A stretch of 46,025 bases of DNA from Bergeyella porcorum (GCF_042427575.1 NZ_JBHMFD010000003.1:1-46025); one strand, 5' to 3'. Shown: positions 24,523-33,638, counted from the first letter of the stretch. Notes: generated from the sequence alone by a model not told the origin. Numbers and translations: made by a program.

Positions 24523-24573
24523 GGGGAGAGGTTAGATTTTAGAATTTATAGTTGATAAAAGCACAAACAAAAG

Positions 24574-25068
24574 ATGAAAATAGGTGATAGCGTTTCTGTG
24601 ATAGATGAAGATTTGAGTGGGGTGATAACTTCCGTTCACGGGGATATGGTGGTTTTTAAAGATGAGCACGGCTTTACACATCGTGTGGCGGTATCTCAAA
24701 TAGTACAGCGAAATGCTGATTGGTATGATAATATCCAGAACGTAGAAAAATTTAAGGAATACAAACCGAAATCCAAGAAACATCAGAGAAATCATTTTGT
24801 TTTAGATTTACATTTTGAAAAATTGGTAGATATGCCTTTGGATTATGATGGATTTGAAAGGTTATTCATTCAGAAAGAAAAACTATTGGAAGCCTTGGTG
24901 TTTTGCAGAAAGAATAGGTTGAAAAAAATGGAAATTATTCACGGCTTGGGAGATGGGACTTTACAAAAAATGGTGATAGATACTTTGGAATCTCAGCTGG
25001 GGCTGGATTTTTATAATAAAGAAATTTTGCATCATCAATCGGGTGCGATAATGGTAGAATTTCACTAA
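24574..25068 (+). CDS. Smr-domain protein
   Basis: 164 residues. An N-terminal small beta domain (KIGDSVSVIDEDLSGVIT) resembles the DUF2027/KOW-like part of Bacteroidota Smr proteins. The C-terminal Smr domain shows LDLHFEKL (78-85) and the nuclease-type motif HGLGDGTLQ (123-131). Smr domains cut or bind branched or mismatched nucleic acids and also occur in ribosome rescue. No MutS part is present. Its stop codon overlaps the -7 box of the next gene. Confidence 0.85.
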   Translation: MKIGDSVSVIDEDLSGVITSVHGDMVVFKDEHGFTHRVAVSQIVQRNADWYDNIQNVEKFKEYKPKSKKHQRNHFVLDLHFEKLVDMPLDYDGFERLFIQKEKLLEALVFCRKNRLKKMEIIHGLGDGTLQKMVIDTLESQLGLDFYNKEILHHQSGAIMVEFH

Positions 25069-25073
25069 ATTTG
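25066..25073 (+). promoter_or_regulatory. Putative -7 box (TAAATTTG) overlapping the Smr stop codon
   Basis: TAnnTTTG match 13 bases before the DUF3822 ATG at 25086. Its TAA is the Smr stop codon. It argues against the alternative TTG start at 25071. Confidence 0.4.
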
Positions 25074-25085
25074 CCATCATTTTAT

Positions 25086-25805
25086 ATGGAAAAACTCAAT
25101 TTACTTTTCACGAAAGATGGTTTGCAATACCAGATTACCCGAAACAAAACCGTTTTGGAGGAAAATGCCTTTTTTCAAAATGAAGATGCACCTTCTGATT
25201 TTATCTTGCAAAAGTTGAAAGAAGTTTTGGGAAAGAAATTTTTCAGCATTTCGGTATATTCTGCACTCAATCATTTTACGCTAATGCCAGAGGGGTTCTC
25301 ACAGCACGATTTGGGATATGATTTAATCAATTATAATGCTCAAGTAAACCCCGATGAAGAGGAGCTAATGCTCTCTGTTAATAAGCGGTTTGGCGTTCAG
25401 TTTTATTACACCCTTCCAAAGGAATATTATCAGCTCATCAAAGGGGTGAAAGTTCCTAAGAATTTTAACTTTTCTGGGGAGAAATTCCTCAGTTCTATCC
25501 ACCTGAAAGGCGGTAATGAAATCCATATCAACCTCTACCATCATCAGTGCGAGTTTGTAGCATTGAAGGATAAAAAAGTGTTATTATACAACAACTTGGA
25601 TGTAGATTCGGAGGTGGATTTTCTCTATTTCATTATGTTTACCCTTAGCAAGATAGATTTTGGAACTCAAGATGCGTATTTTTTTGTTTATGGAGAAACT
25701 TCGGGGAACGAAACTTTTATTTCCGAGCTTCGCAAATTTGTTAACCATCTGAAAATTGTATTTGACAATATTCCAAAACAAAATTTTATTTTAAAAATCA
25801 ACTAA
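25086..25805 (+). CDS. DUF3822-family protein
   Basis: 239 residues. The fold appears to be two alternating beta-alpha halves (FFSISVYSALNHFTLMPEGF; KKVLLYNNLDVDSEVDFLYFIMFTL), matching my memory of the Bacteroidota DUF3822 family, which is distantly actin/ASKHA-like and usually encoded next to rsmD, as here. No catalytic motif is visible. The ATG at 25086 is chosen over the TTG at 25071 because of the promoter box. Confidence 0.8.
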   Translation: MEKLNLLFTKDGLQYQITRNKTVLEENAFFQNEDAPSDFILQKLKEVLGKKFFSISVYSALNHFTLMPEGFSQHDLGYDLINYNAQVNPDEEELMLSVNKRFGVQFYYTLPKEYYQLIKGVKVPKNFNFSGEKFLSSIHLKGGNEIHINLYHHQCEFVALKDKKVLLYNNLDVDSEVDFLYFIMFTLSKIDFGTQDAYFFVYGETSGNETFISELRKFVNHLKIVFDNIPKQNFILKIN

Positions 25806-25807
25806 AC

Positions 25808-25856
25808 AATTAGGTTGTTCAAAACCAACAACCATCAACTGTCAACCAACAACCAT
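25808..25856. repeat. Short degenerate word-like repeat between DUF3822 and rsmD
   Basis: AACCAACAACCATCAACTGTCAACCAACAACCAT-type words (one fragment of the family seen at 7335-7844) fill the short gap before rsmD. Confidence 0.55.
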
Positions 25857-25859
25857 ATT

Positions 25860-26435
25860 ATGTTCAGAATCATCAGCGGAAAATGGAAGGCCAAACGCAT
25901 TGTGGCACCCAAAAATTTTGAAGTAAGACCTACCACAGACTTTGCAAAGGAGGCGTTGTTTAGTATTTTAGAAAATCGCTATCAATTGGATTTTCAGGCG
26001 TGTTCTGTTCTGGATTTGTTTGCAGGTATTGGTTCTATTTCGTTAGAGTTTGCCTCTCGAGAGTGTCAAGATGTTACAGCGGTGGAACTGAATACCAAGC
26101 ATTGTGGTTTTATTAGCTCTACGGCAGCAGATTTGGATATGGCATTGCAGATTAATGTTCAAAGGGGCGATGTGTATGATTGGCTCAAGAAAAACCGAAA
26201 TAAAAAACAATACGAGATTGTCTTTGCTGATGCTCCATTTGATGGAACCGATGAGAAAAAATATCAGGAACTCATCGCCTTGGTTTTGAATAATCAATAT
26301 CTGAAAGAGAATGGCGTTTTTGTTTTAGAGCATCAAAGCCGAATGAACATAGAGCATCCTCTACTTCTTGAAACAAGAAAGTATGGCAATGTAAGTTTTT
26401 CCTTTTTTCAATTGAAAGAAGAGGGAGAAGCGTAA
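25860..26435 (+). CDS. rsmD: 16S rRNA (guanine-N2)-methyltransferase RsmD
   Basis: 191 residues. RIISGKWKAKRI at the start, RPTTDFAKEALFSIL (23-37) and the SAM-binding DLFAGIGS (52-59) are characteristic. The catalytic motif reads DAPF (124-127) where most relatives have DPPY or DPPF. RsmD methylates G966 of 16S rRNA. The upstream in-frame codon at 25815 would translate repeat sequence, so the ATG at 25860 is the start. A very strong terminator follows. Confidence 0.9.
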   Translation: MFRIISGKWKAKRIVAPKNFEVRPTTDFAKEALFSILENRYQLDFQACSVLDLFAGIGSISLEFASRECQDVTAVELNTKHCGFISSTAADLDMALQINVQRGDVYDWLKKNRNKKQYEIVFADAPFDGTDEKKYQELIALVLNNQYLKENGVFVLEHQSRMNIEHPLLLETRKYGNVSFSFFQLKEEGEA

Positions 26436-26452
26436 TGTTGCGATTATAAAAC

Positions 26453-26489
26453 ACCGCCGCCCTCTCAACCAAGTTGAGAGGGCGGCGGT
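26453..26489. terminator. 17-bp stem hairpin between rsmD and the transketolase gene
   Basis: ACCGCCGCCCTCTCAAC pairs perfectly with GTTGAGAGGGCGGCGGT around a CAA loop, between convergent genes. T runs are weak on both sides, so it may terminate by stem strength or stabilise 3' ends. Confidence 0.65.
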
Positions 26490-26508
26490 TATATTGTAAA
26501 AGCAAGGA

Positions 26509-27456
26509 TTATCCTTCTAGCACCCTTTTTACGGCTTTTTTTACCGCTTCCGCATCTATGCCATATTTTTTCATCAGTTCGGTAGGGGTAGCAGATTCTC
26601 CGAAGGAATCATTTACAGCTACAAATTCCTGTCTTGTAGGTCTTTTTCTGGCTAAAAGTCCCGCCACAGATTCGCCTAAACCACCTAGGTAGTTGTGCTC
26701 TTCTGCCGTAACAATCTTACCAGTTTTCTCCACAGATTTTAGAATGATTTCTTCATCTAATGGTTTGATGGTGTGGATGTTAATCACTTCGCAAGAGACG
26801 CCTTCTTTTTCCAATTCTTCGGCAGCTACTAAGGATTCCCATACCAAATGTCCCGTTGCTACAATGGTCACATCTTTTCCTTCTTGTAGAAGAATCCCTT
26901 TCCCAATTTCAAAAGGCATATCCTCTGGAATAAATACCGGTACAGCAGGACGCCCAAATCTTAAATAAACAGGACCTTCGTGTTCAGCAATTGCCAATGT
27001 AGCGGCTTTGGTTTGGTTATAATCGCAAGGGTTAATTACCGTCATCCCAGGAAGCATTTTCATCATACCAATATCTTCCAAAACCTGATGCGTAGCCCCA
27101 TCCTCCCCTAAGGTAAGCCCTGCGTGAGAGGCACAGATTTTTACATTTTTACCAGAATAAGCAATAGATTGACGGATTTGATCATAAACTCTGGAAGTAG
27201 AGAAATTAGCAAATGTACCCGTGAAAGGAATTTTACCATTAATGGTAAGCCCTGCGGCAATGCCCATCATATTAGCCTCTGCAATTCCCACTTGGAAGAA
27301 TCGCTCTGGGGCTTTTTCTATGAATTTCTCCATTTTTAGGGAACCGATAAGGTCTGCACAAAGGGCAACAACATTAGGGTTTTTATCTGCCAGCTCTGCT
27401 AATCCTGCTCCGAATCCACTTCTGGTATCTTTTTTTTCTGTATAGGTGTATTTCAT
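26509..27456 (-). CDS. Transketolase, C-terminal subunit (split enzyme)
   Basis: 315 residues covering the pyrimidine-binding and C-terminal domains: QVGIAEANMMGIAAGL with the catalytic Glu60, GEDGATHQ, and the C-terminal VINIHTIKPLDEE. Split transketolases are common in Bacteroidota and assemble with the N-terminal subunit, which is encoded 33 bases upstream. Together they exchange two-carbon units in the pentose phosphate pathway. Confidence 0.9.
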   Translation of the reverse strand: MKYTYTEKKDTRSGFGAGLAELADKNPNVVALCADLIGSLKMEKFIEKAPERFFQVGIAEANMMGIAAGLTINGKIPFTGTFANFSTSRVYDQIRQSIAYSGKNVKICASHAGLTLGEDGATHQVLEDIGMMKMLPGMTVINPCDYNQTKAATLAIAEHEGPVYLRFGRPAVPVFIPEDMPFEIGKGILLQEGKDVTIVATGHLVWESLVAAEELEKEGVSCEVINIHTIKPLDEEIILKSVEKTGKIVTAEEHNYLGGLGESVAGLLARKRPTRQEFVAVNDSFGESATPTELMKKYGIDAEAVKKAVKRVLEG

Positions 27457-27489
27457 TTTTAATTTTTCTTTTTTGTTGAATGTTTAGAA

Positions 27490-28341
27490 TTAGTAATCAG
27501 CAGGAGCTTCTATATAAAGTTGTTCCATTGCTTTGGCCAGTTGCTCATCATTCGGAGCTTTGCCGTGCCAAGCGTGCGTACCCATCATAAAATCTACGCC
27601 ATTACCCATCTCGGTATTAAGGATGATTACCACAGGTTTTCCTTTGCCAGTTTCGGCTTTTGCTTTTTCCAAGATAGCGATAACCGCTTCTAAATCATTT
27701 CCGTTTTTCTCATTGAGAACCGTCCAGCCAAAAGCTTCTAATTTAGCGTGTAAATCACCAAGGCTGAGGACATCTTCCACATCACCATCTATCTGGCGGT
27801 TGTTATAATCTACTGTTGCAATCAGGTTGTCCACCTTATTGTGGGCAGCATACATTAGGGCTTCCCAGATTTGCCCCTCTTGCAATTCGCCATCACCGTG
27901 AAGGGAATAGACCAAAGAAGCATCGCCGTCCAATTTTTTCCCTAAGGCGGCACCAATAGCTACTGAAAGACCTTGTCCTAAAGAGCCAGATGCAATTCTT
28001 ACCCCTGGTAAACCTTCGTGGGTGGTAGGGTGTCCTTGTAAGCGAGAATCTAATTTTCTGAAAGTCTTCAGTTCTTCCACAGGGAAGAAATCAAACCTTG
28101 CTAAAGTGGAATAGTAAACTGGTGAAATATGCCCATTGGAAAGGAAGAATAAATCTTCGTTTTTACCTTCCATTGTGAAGGGCAATTGATAATTCATCAC
28201 TTTGCCATAAAGTGCAGTAAAATACTCTACGCACCCTAAGCTACCCCCTGGGTGTCCAGAGTTTACAGCGTGTACCATTCTCAAAATATCCCTTCTTATC
28301 TGTGTGGTGAGAGATTTTAGTTCTTCAATGCTTTTACTCAT
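27490..28341 (-). CDS. Transketolase, N-terminal subunit (split enzyme)
   Basis: 283 residues covering the diphosphate-binding half: SGHPGGSLG (28-36), the ThDP motif GDGELQEGQIWE (149-160) and DYNNRQIDG (178-186). It works only with the C-terminal subunit encoded just downstream, with which it forms an operon. The start MSKSIEELKSLTTQIRRDILRM is normal for the family. Confidence 0.9.
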   Translation of the reverse strand: MSKSIEELKSLTTQIRRDILRMVHAVNSGHPGGSLGCVEYFTALYGKVMNYQLPFTMEGKNEDLFFLSNGHISPVYYSTLARFDFFPVEELKTFRKLDSRLQGHPTTHEGLPGVRIASGSLGQGLSVAIGAALGKKLDGDASLVYSLHGDGELQEGQIWEALMYAAHNKVDNLIATVDYNNRQIDGDVEDVLSLGDLHAKLEAFGWTVLNEKNGNDLEAVIAILEKAKAETGKGKPVVIILNTEMGNGVDFMMGTHAWHGKAPNDEQLAKAMEQLYIEAPADY

Positions 28342-28384
28342 TATTGTTAAGATTTATGATTGAGCGAAATTACAAAAATTAAAC

Positions 28385-28665
28385 CCTAATTGAAAGTTTT
28401 TTTTGAAGAAAGAGGAAAGACTATCAACCGACAACTATCAATCAATTTTAGTGCTGAGTTTTGAGGTTTTGAATTTTTGAAGAAGGAGAAAAGAAGAAAG
28501 AGAAAAGACTATCAACCGACAACCAACAACTGACAACCAATTTTAGTGCTGAGTTTTGAGTGTTGAGTCTTTGAAGAAAGAGGAAAGAAGAAAGAGAAAA
28601 GACTATCAACCGACAATCATAGACTAACAATTAATCATTAACAATCAACAATTAATATACGACCT
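28385..28665. repeat. Degenerate word-like repeat, reverse orientation, about three rounds
   Basis: CTATCAACCG words at 28421, 28509 and 28603 (88 and 94 bases apart) are separated by TTTTAGTGCTGAGTTTTGAG and GAGGAAAGAAGAAAGAGAAA modules. The rounds are imperfect tandem copies of the module order seen in reverse at 2641-2887. No gene is visible in 28342-28721. Confidence 0.75.
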
Positions 28666-28721
28666 CTTTGCTCTTTCTTCTTCTTTGCTCTTATAAAAGA
28701 GATTAGAGGAGATATTATAGA

Positions 28722-30314
28722 TTATGGGTTGGTAGGCGTAGGAGTCTCGGTATAGGTTCCTTTTCCTTTTACGAGGAATAAACCAAGGAAAGTCAGTAGT
28801 CCGTTGATGATGATAAGTTCTACACCTATGCGATAATCTGTATTCTGTGTAATCAGCATATTAACAAGGTAAGTGGCTACTGGTGCCAAAAGCGTTACTG
28901 CTAAGATACTTCCTTTCTTCTGTATTTGAAATTTGGTGAAAATACCAAAGGCAAACAATCCTAAAAGTGGCCCATAAGTATAACCCGCAATTTCCATAAT
29001 GAGATAGATAATAGATTTATCATTAATGGCTTTGAAAATCATAATCAGCAGGAAGAAAGCCACTGTGAAGGTAAGGTGTACCCGCATTCTGAGATTTTTT
29101 TTCTGTTTTTCAGTTTTGGTTTTATCCTCATTCAGATTGAGAAGATCTACACAATACGAACTGGTAACAGCGGTAAGAGCCCCGTCTGCGGATGGAAACA
29201 ATGCGGAGATTAAACCAATGATGAAAATAATAGAAATAGCCAGTGGAAAATAGCCTTGCAGGGATAGGGCAGGGAATAAATCGTCTCCCATAATGTTTGT
29301 AATATTACCAGTGGCATCTCGGAAGCCGAAAATGTTGCTTATCTGCTCTTTTCCATTGATAATATTGGTGATTTGTGCATATTCTGCCCCGTTGTTGATG
29401 GCAAATAGATACAGAAGTCCTCCTAGAAATAAAAACGCCATATTCACAAATAATAGAATGACCGCAAAAGAAAGCATATTCTTTTTAGAATTTCTCAGAT
29501 TATCTACTGAAATGTTTTTCTGCATCATTTCTTGGTCTAATCCCGTCATTGCAATGGTGATGAACATCCCTCCTAAGATGGTTTTCAAGAAAAATGTTTT
29601 AGAATTAACATCGGTATTGATGAGGTGGGTGTATTGTCTTTCGGCAAGGGTATTGTACGCCTCTGCGGCAGATAAATCCAAGTGAGAAAGAATGTAAAGA
29701 ATACAGCCTATTAAGCTGATAATCATAAAGGAGGTCTGTAGCGTATCGGTAATCACAATGGTTTTTACGCCACCTTCAAAGGTGTAGAGTAGTACCATCA
29801 GAAGGATGATGGCAGCCGTTACCCAAAACGGAACGCCCAAACTTTCTAAAAGAAAAATCTGTAATACATTCACCACCAGATAGAGCCTTGCTGTAGCTCC
29901 TATGGAACGCGAAATAATGAAAAACAACGAGCCTATTTTATGGGCTTCTACATTAAATCTCTTTCCCAGATAGGTATAGATAGAGGTAAGATTCATACGG
30001 TAATACAGCGGTAAGAGGATGAACGCCACCACAAAATACCCCAAGAAAAAACCCACTACCATCATATAGTATTCAAACCCACCAAAGGGAGGCTCACCAC
30101 CCGTCATTTTCCCCACCGTACCAGGTACGGAAATAAAGGTAACGCCGCTGAGGCTGGTGCCTATCATTCCAAAAGCCACGAGCCACCATTTGCTCTTTTT
30201 GTTCCCGATGAAAAAAGATTGATTATCAGAATTACGACTTGTAAAGTAGGCAATTACCAAAAGCCCCACGAAATAAATCAGTACAAATGAAAGTAATACC
30301 GTTGTAGAATTCAT
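28722..30314 (-). CDS. Sodium:solute symporter (SSS family)
   Basis: 530 residues with about 13-14 membrane helices. Family signatures are GMIGTSLSGVTFISVPG after TM1 and SALFPSADGALTAVTSSYCVDLL in the second half, which corresponds to the conserved SSS TM8 region. The solute (sugar, amino acid, acetate) is not predictable. A TATATTTG box lies at 30344-30337. The gene appears monocistronic. Confidence 0.85.
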   Translation of the reverse strand: MNSTTVLLSFVLIYFVGLLVIAYFTSRNSDNQSFFIGNKKSKWWLVAFGMIGTSLSGVTFISVPGTVGKMTGGEPPFGGFEYYMMVVGFFLGYFVVAFILLPLYYRMNLTSIYTYLGKRFNVEAHKIGSLFFIISRSIGATARLYLVVNVLQIFLLESLGVPFWVTAAIILLMVLLYTFEGGVKTIVITDTLQTSFMIISLIGCILYILSHLDLSAAEAYNTLAERQYTHLINTDVNSKTFFLKTILGGMFITIAMTGLDQEMMQKNISVDNLRNSKKNMLSFAVILLFVNMAFLFLGGLLYLFAINNGAEYAQITNIINGKEQISNIFGFRDATGNITNIMGDDLFPALSLQGYFPLAISIIFIIGLISALFPSADGALTAVTSSYCVDLLNLNEDKTKTEKQKKNLRMRVHLTFTVAFFLLIMIFKAINDKSIIYLIMEIAGYTYGPLLGLFAFGIFTKFQIQKKGSILAVTLLAPVATYLVNMLITQNTDYRIGVELIIINGLLTFLGLFLVKGKGTYTETPTPTNP

Positions 30315-30336
30315 ATTTTCTAAAAATAAAATTTCA

Positions 30337-30344
30337 CAAATATA
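30337..30344 (-). promoter_or_regulatory. Putative -7 box (TATATTTG) of the symporter gene
   Basis: TAnnTTTG match, 22 bases upstream of the ATG at 30314. Confidence 0.45.
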
Positions 30345-30479
30345 GTTTTTTTCGGGAAAAAGATTAGATAAGCTGTTTCAGATTTTTCAAGGCTTGGGTT
30401 GAAAGCATTCAGGCTTTGATTTTAGTATTTTTGAAGAGGCTGAATGTTATATTTTTAATTATAATATCAAATTGATATT

Positions 30480-30717
30480 GAATTGATTTAAAATCATCTT
30501 ATTTGCAATAAAACCTTTCAGGGATTGATTACAAACATTGATGCGTGTCATAAATCCCGAAGTGGATTGATTTAAAACACTGATGTTTGTCATAAATTCC
30601 AAAGTGGATTGATTTAAAACACTGATGTTTGTCATAAATCCCAAAATGGATTGATTTAAAACACCGATGTTTGTCATAAATCCCAAAGTGGATTGGTTTG
30701 AAACAAGTTGTGGACAA
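30480..30717. repeat. 42-bp tandem repeat, about 5.5 copies
   Basis: Units beginning GGATTGATTTA (first copy GAATTGATTTA) start at 30480, 30522, 30564, 30606, 30648 and 30690, exactly 42 bases apart. The central copies are nearly identical, and the first and last are diverged or truncated. Because 42 is divisible by three, frames on both strands stay open; the minus strand reads 14-residue repeats such as GFMTNISVLNQST. No start signal or family supports coding. Confidence 0.85.
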
Positions 30718-30813
30718 TAAATTATTGAAGAAATTGAATAAAAACAGATACTAGGGAAATTTGTCTTTTGTATTGTTGAAGATTCCTACTTCGGGAGGCT
30801 ATTTCAGTCTCAG

Positions 30814-30850
30814 GGAAAAACAAAAAACGCATTCCCAATCAAGGAATGCG
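30814..30850 (-). terminator. Terminator of pheS
   Basis: CGCATTCC (30828-30835) and GGAATGCG (30843-30850) form the stem; on the minus strand a TTTTTTG run follows. Confidence 0.75.
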
Positions 30851-30876
30851 TAGTGTATAATGTGCTAAAACATAGG

Positions 30877-31887
30877 TTACAGATGCCCGAATTGCTCTAG
30901 CATTCTCTTATCATTTTCAAAGAACATACGGATGTCTCCCATCTGATGAAGCAGCATCACAATACGCTCTATTCCCATACCGAAAGCATAGCCAGAATAT
31001 TGGTCTGGGTCTATGTTTACATTTTTCAGTACCGCAGGATCCACCATACCACAGCCCATAATCTCTAGCCAGCCCGTTCCTTTCGTGATTCTATAATCGG
31101 TTTCAGAATTAAGCCCCCAATACACATCCACCTCTGCACTTGGCTCTGTAAAAGGGAAGTACGATGGACGCATTCTGATTTTTGATTTTCCAAAAAGCTC
31201 CGTAGTGAAAAACTGAATGGTCTGTTTTAAATCTGCAAAGCTTACATTTTCATCAATATAAAGCCCTTCTATCTGATGGAAAATACAATGCGAGCGAGAG
31301 GATACCGCCTCGTTTCTGAATACACGCCCTGGTGCCAATATTCTGATGGGTGGCTCATTGTTCTCCATATATCGGATTTGAACAGATGAAGTATGGGTAC
31401 GCAGTAGCATATCAGGATTTTGCTCTATAAAGAAAGTGTCTTGCATATCCCTTGCAGGGTGGTACTCTGGCATATTTAGTGCACTGAAATTGTGCCAATC
31501 ATCTTCTATCTCTGGGCCATCTGCCACAGCAAAACCAATGGACTTGAAGATTTCCACAATGCGATTTCTTACCAGATTGATAGGATGTCTTGTTCCCAAC
31601 TCTAATGGAAATGCAGGCTTGGTAAGGTCTTCTTTTTCCACTACAATTTGAGTGGCAGTAGCGGCTTTCAGCTCATCAAGCTTTGCGGCAACGGCTTGTT
31701 TCAGCGTATTGATTTTCTGTCCGAATTCTTTCTTTTGTTCATTAGGAACTTCTTTGAATTTTTCAAACAAATCATTTAGAATTCCCTTTTTACCATTATA
31801 TTGAATGCGAAATTGCTCTATTTCCTCCTTATTGGTAGTGGTAAAACGGGCAACCTCTGCCAATAGTTCTTCAATCTTTTCTAACAT
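30877..31887 (-). CDS. pheS: Phenylalanyl-tRNA synthetase alpha subunit
   Basis: 336 residues. After an N-terminal coiled coil (residues about 1-90), the class II catalytic core shows LGTRHPINLVRNRIVEIF, ARDMQDTFFIE, motif 2 (LRTHTSSVQIRY; FRNEAVSSRSHCIFHQIEGL) and motif 3 (AFGMGIERIVMLLHQMGDI). It charges tRNA-Phe together with PheT, which is not in the window. A TAAATTTG box is at 31917-31910. Confidence 0.96.
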   Translation of the reverse strand: MLEKIEELLAEVARFTTTNKEEIEQFRIQYNGKKGILNDLFEKFKEVPNEQKKEFGQKINTLKQAVAAKLDELKAATATQIVVEKEDLTKPAFPLELGTRHPINLVRNRIVEIFKSIGFAVADGPEIEDDWHNFSALNMPEYHPARDMQDTFFIEQNPDMLLRTHTSSVQIRYMENNEPPIRILAPGRVFRNEAVSSRSHCIFHQIEGLYIDENVSFADLKQTIQFFTTELFGKSKIRMRPSYFPFTEPSAEVDVYWGLNSETDYRITKGTGWLEIMGCGMVDPAVLKNVNIDPDQYSGYAFGMGIERIVMLLHQMGDIRMFFENDKRMLEQFGHL

Positions 31888-31909
31888 TTTGGATATTTTT
31901 TCAAGATGC

Positions 31910-31917
31910 CAAATTTA
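31910..31917 (-). promoter_or_regulatory. Putative -7 box (TAAATTTG) of pheS
   Basis: TAnnTTTG match 22 bases upstream of the ATG at 31887. Confidence 0.45.
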
Positions 31918-31940
31918 CAACTTTTCGGTTATTAATGAAA

Positions 31941-31967
31941 AAAAGGTGCGATATTCTCACACCTTTT
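31941..31967 (-). terminator. Terminator of the YceI gene
   Basis: AAAAGGTG and CACCTTTT form a stem; on the minus strand a TTTTTTTC tail follows. Confidence 0.65.
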
Positions 31968-31988
31968 ATTTTGCTGTATAAACAAGTT

Positions 31989-32648
31989 TTACTGTTCTCC
32001 CAATGCTTTTACCAAAATCTGTACATTGATTTCGTTTTTGATAACACCATTTTGAATCGGTGCTTGAAACTTCACTCCAAACTCCTCTCTATTGATGTCT
32101 TTCGGTTCTGTAGCGATGGTTACCTCTCCATTGTTCACACTTACATTGGCGAGGAACTGAGTGGGTTTAGTAATGCCCTTGATGGTAAGATTACCGTCTA
32201 AAAGCGTGTTGTAATCTCCACCTTCTGTAGCAGAAACTTTGGTGATGACGAAAGAAGCCGTTGGGAATTTTTCCACCTCGAAGAAGTCGCCAGATTTTAG
32301 ATGCCCTTCCAATTTGGATTTTTGCTCTGCATCGTTGGCTAAATCCACATTTTCTAAAGACGCTATATTGGCAACAAATTTTCCACTTTCTAATACGCCA
32401 TCTTTCACAGTAACATCACCACTTTCAAACTTTAATGTCCCAAAATGGCTGGTATTATCGCTTTTAAATACTTTGAAGCCTTTCCATTCTATCTTGCTAT
32501 TCAGGGTATCTAGCACATAGAGTTTGCCATCTTGTGTAGTTTCTACGGCGTTGCTTTCACTGGTAAGAGGTTTGTCTTTGCCACAAGAAACCAAAACAGC
32601 TCCTAATACAATGGCAGACCATACAGCATTGGTAATATTTTTTCTCAT
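31989..32648 (-). CDS. YceI-family lipoprotein
   Basis: 219 residues. The lipobox ends LVSC with the lipidated Cys22, so the protein is probably anchored in a membrane facing the periplasm. The YceI lipocalin-like domain follows: YVLDTLNSKIEWKGFKV, a DVANIASLENVDL-type strand and EEFGVKFQAP at the end. YceI barrels bind isoprenoid chains; the role here is unknown. The ATG at 32648 is preferred over the one at 32741 because it places the signal sequence at the N-terminus. Confidence 0.85.
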   Translation of the reverse strand: MRKNITNAVWSAIVLGAVLVSCGKDKPLTSESNAVETTQDGKLYVLDTLNSKIEWKGFKVFKSDNTSHFGTLKFESGDVTVKDGVLESGKFVANIASLENVDLANDAEQKSKLEGHLKSGDFFEVEKFPTASFVITKVSATEGGDYNTLLDGNLTIKGITKPTQFLANVSVNNGEVTIATEPKDINREEFGVKFQAPIQNGVIKNEINVQILVKALGEQ

Positions 32649-32813
32649 TAAAATAGTTTTCTTTATTAATTCCGCTAAAATAATAAAAATATTGATATTA
32701 GACAAAACTATATCGATTGATGAAGTGGAATAGAAGTTCATACCTCCAAAGGGGGAAATAGTTTGATATTCAAGTATCGGAAAAGGTGTACTTCAATATG
32801 ATTGGATTGAAAT

Positions 32814-32847
32814 AAAAAAAACTGCCCTGTGAAAAGGACAGTTTTTA
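32814..32847 (-). terminator. Terminator of deoC
   Basis: AAAACTG (32818-32824) and CAGTTTT (32839-32845) form a stem with A/T flanks, just after the deoC stop on the minus strand. Confidence 0.6.
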
Positions 32848-32864
32848 CTGTTATGATTTTTAGT

Positions 32865-33605
32865 TTAGTAACCTCCCGATGTTGTTTCGCCTTTCAATAG
32901 GGCTAATGCAGAAGAAGTCCCAATGCGGGTAACGCCCAAGGCTATCATTTCTTGAGCTTCTTCGGGGGTTCTTACGCCGCCTGCGGCTTTTATTGGTAGA
33001 GCTCCAGCGTTGGCTTTCATCAGTTTGATACCTTCTACTGTGGCACCGTTAGGTTTTCCATCTTCGGTTTTAAAAAATCCTGTGGACGATTTTACAAAAA
33101 TCTTCGCTTGCTCTTCTGGGCTAAAATGCTCCTCTGCACATTGGCGAATCAGAGTGGTGATGCCTTCAATCTGAGCATTGGTAAGTGCCGCGATTTCTAT
33201 AATCCATTTTACGATTTTTCCGTTGTCTAAACCAAGCTTGGAACCTTCTACCACTTCTCTTTTCACGGTGTCTAAATCCCCTGCTTTATAAGCTTCAAAA
33301 TTAATCACATAGTCCAATTCATCTACGCCATCTTCAATGGCTTTTTGGGCTTCGGCTAATTTTTCTTCCACGGTATAAGTACCTTCGTGAAAACCAATAA
33401 CTGTACCCACTTTTACATCCCCTTTCGGTGCTAGGTAAGTTTTAACTTCTTTCACATAATCTGGACGAATCATCACGGCAAAAATATGGTTTGCCAAGGC
33501 TTCATCACAGAGTTCAAAAACGATTTTTTTGGTTGCTTCTTCTGTAAGACCAGACTGAGCTGGTGTTTTCAAATAAGTTGAATCAAGATATTGTGCGATA
33601 TTCAT
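32865..33605 (-). CDS. deoC: Deoxyribose-phosphate aldolase
   Basis: 246 residues, DeoC class. The Schiff-base lysine is Lys172 in VKSSTGFF. ELDYVINFEAYKAGD (96-110) and IKAAGGVRTPEEA with the second lysine complete the site. It cleaves 2-deoxyribose 5-phosphate to acetaldehyde and glyceraldehyde 3-phosphate in deoxynucleoside catabolism. It is monocistronic, with a TACCTTTG box at 33646-33639. Confidence 0.95.
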   Translation of the reverse strand: MNIAQYLDSTYLKTPAQSGLTEEATKKIVFELCDEALANHIFAVMIRPDYVKEVKTYLAPKGDVKVGTVIGFHEGTYTVEEKLAEAQKAIEDGVDELDYVINFEAYKAGDLDTVKREVVEGSKLGLDNGKIVKWIIEIAALTNAQIEGITTLIRQCAEEHFSPEEQAKIFVKSSTGFFKTEDGKPNGATVEGIKLMKANAGALPIKAAGGVRTPEEAQEMIALGVTRIGTSSALALLKGETTSGGY

Positions 33606-33638
33606 AATGTTTAAACTTTATTGATAAATTAATTGATG

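Noticed and set aside
26509..28341. Frameshifted transketolase pseudogene
   Set aside because: Two genes with clean starts and stops and a 33-base gap match the split transketolase common in Bacteroidota.
30459..30717. Two overlapping minus-strand frames with 14-residue repeats
   Set aside because: Both follow automatically from a 42-bp repeat divisible by three; neither has supporting start signals or homology I know.
30480..30717. CRISPR array
   Set aside because: Direct 42-bp units follow one another without unique spacers; no cas genes nearby.
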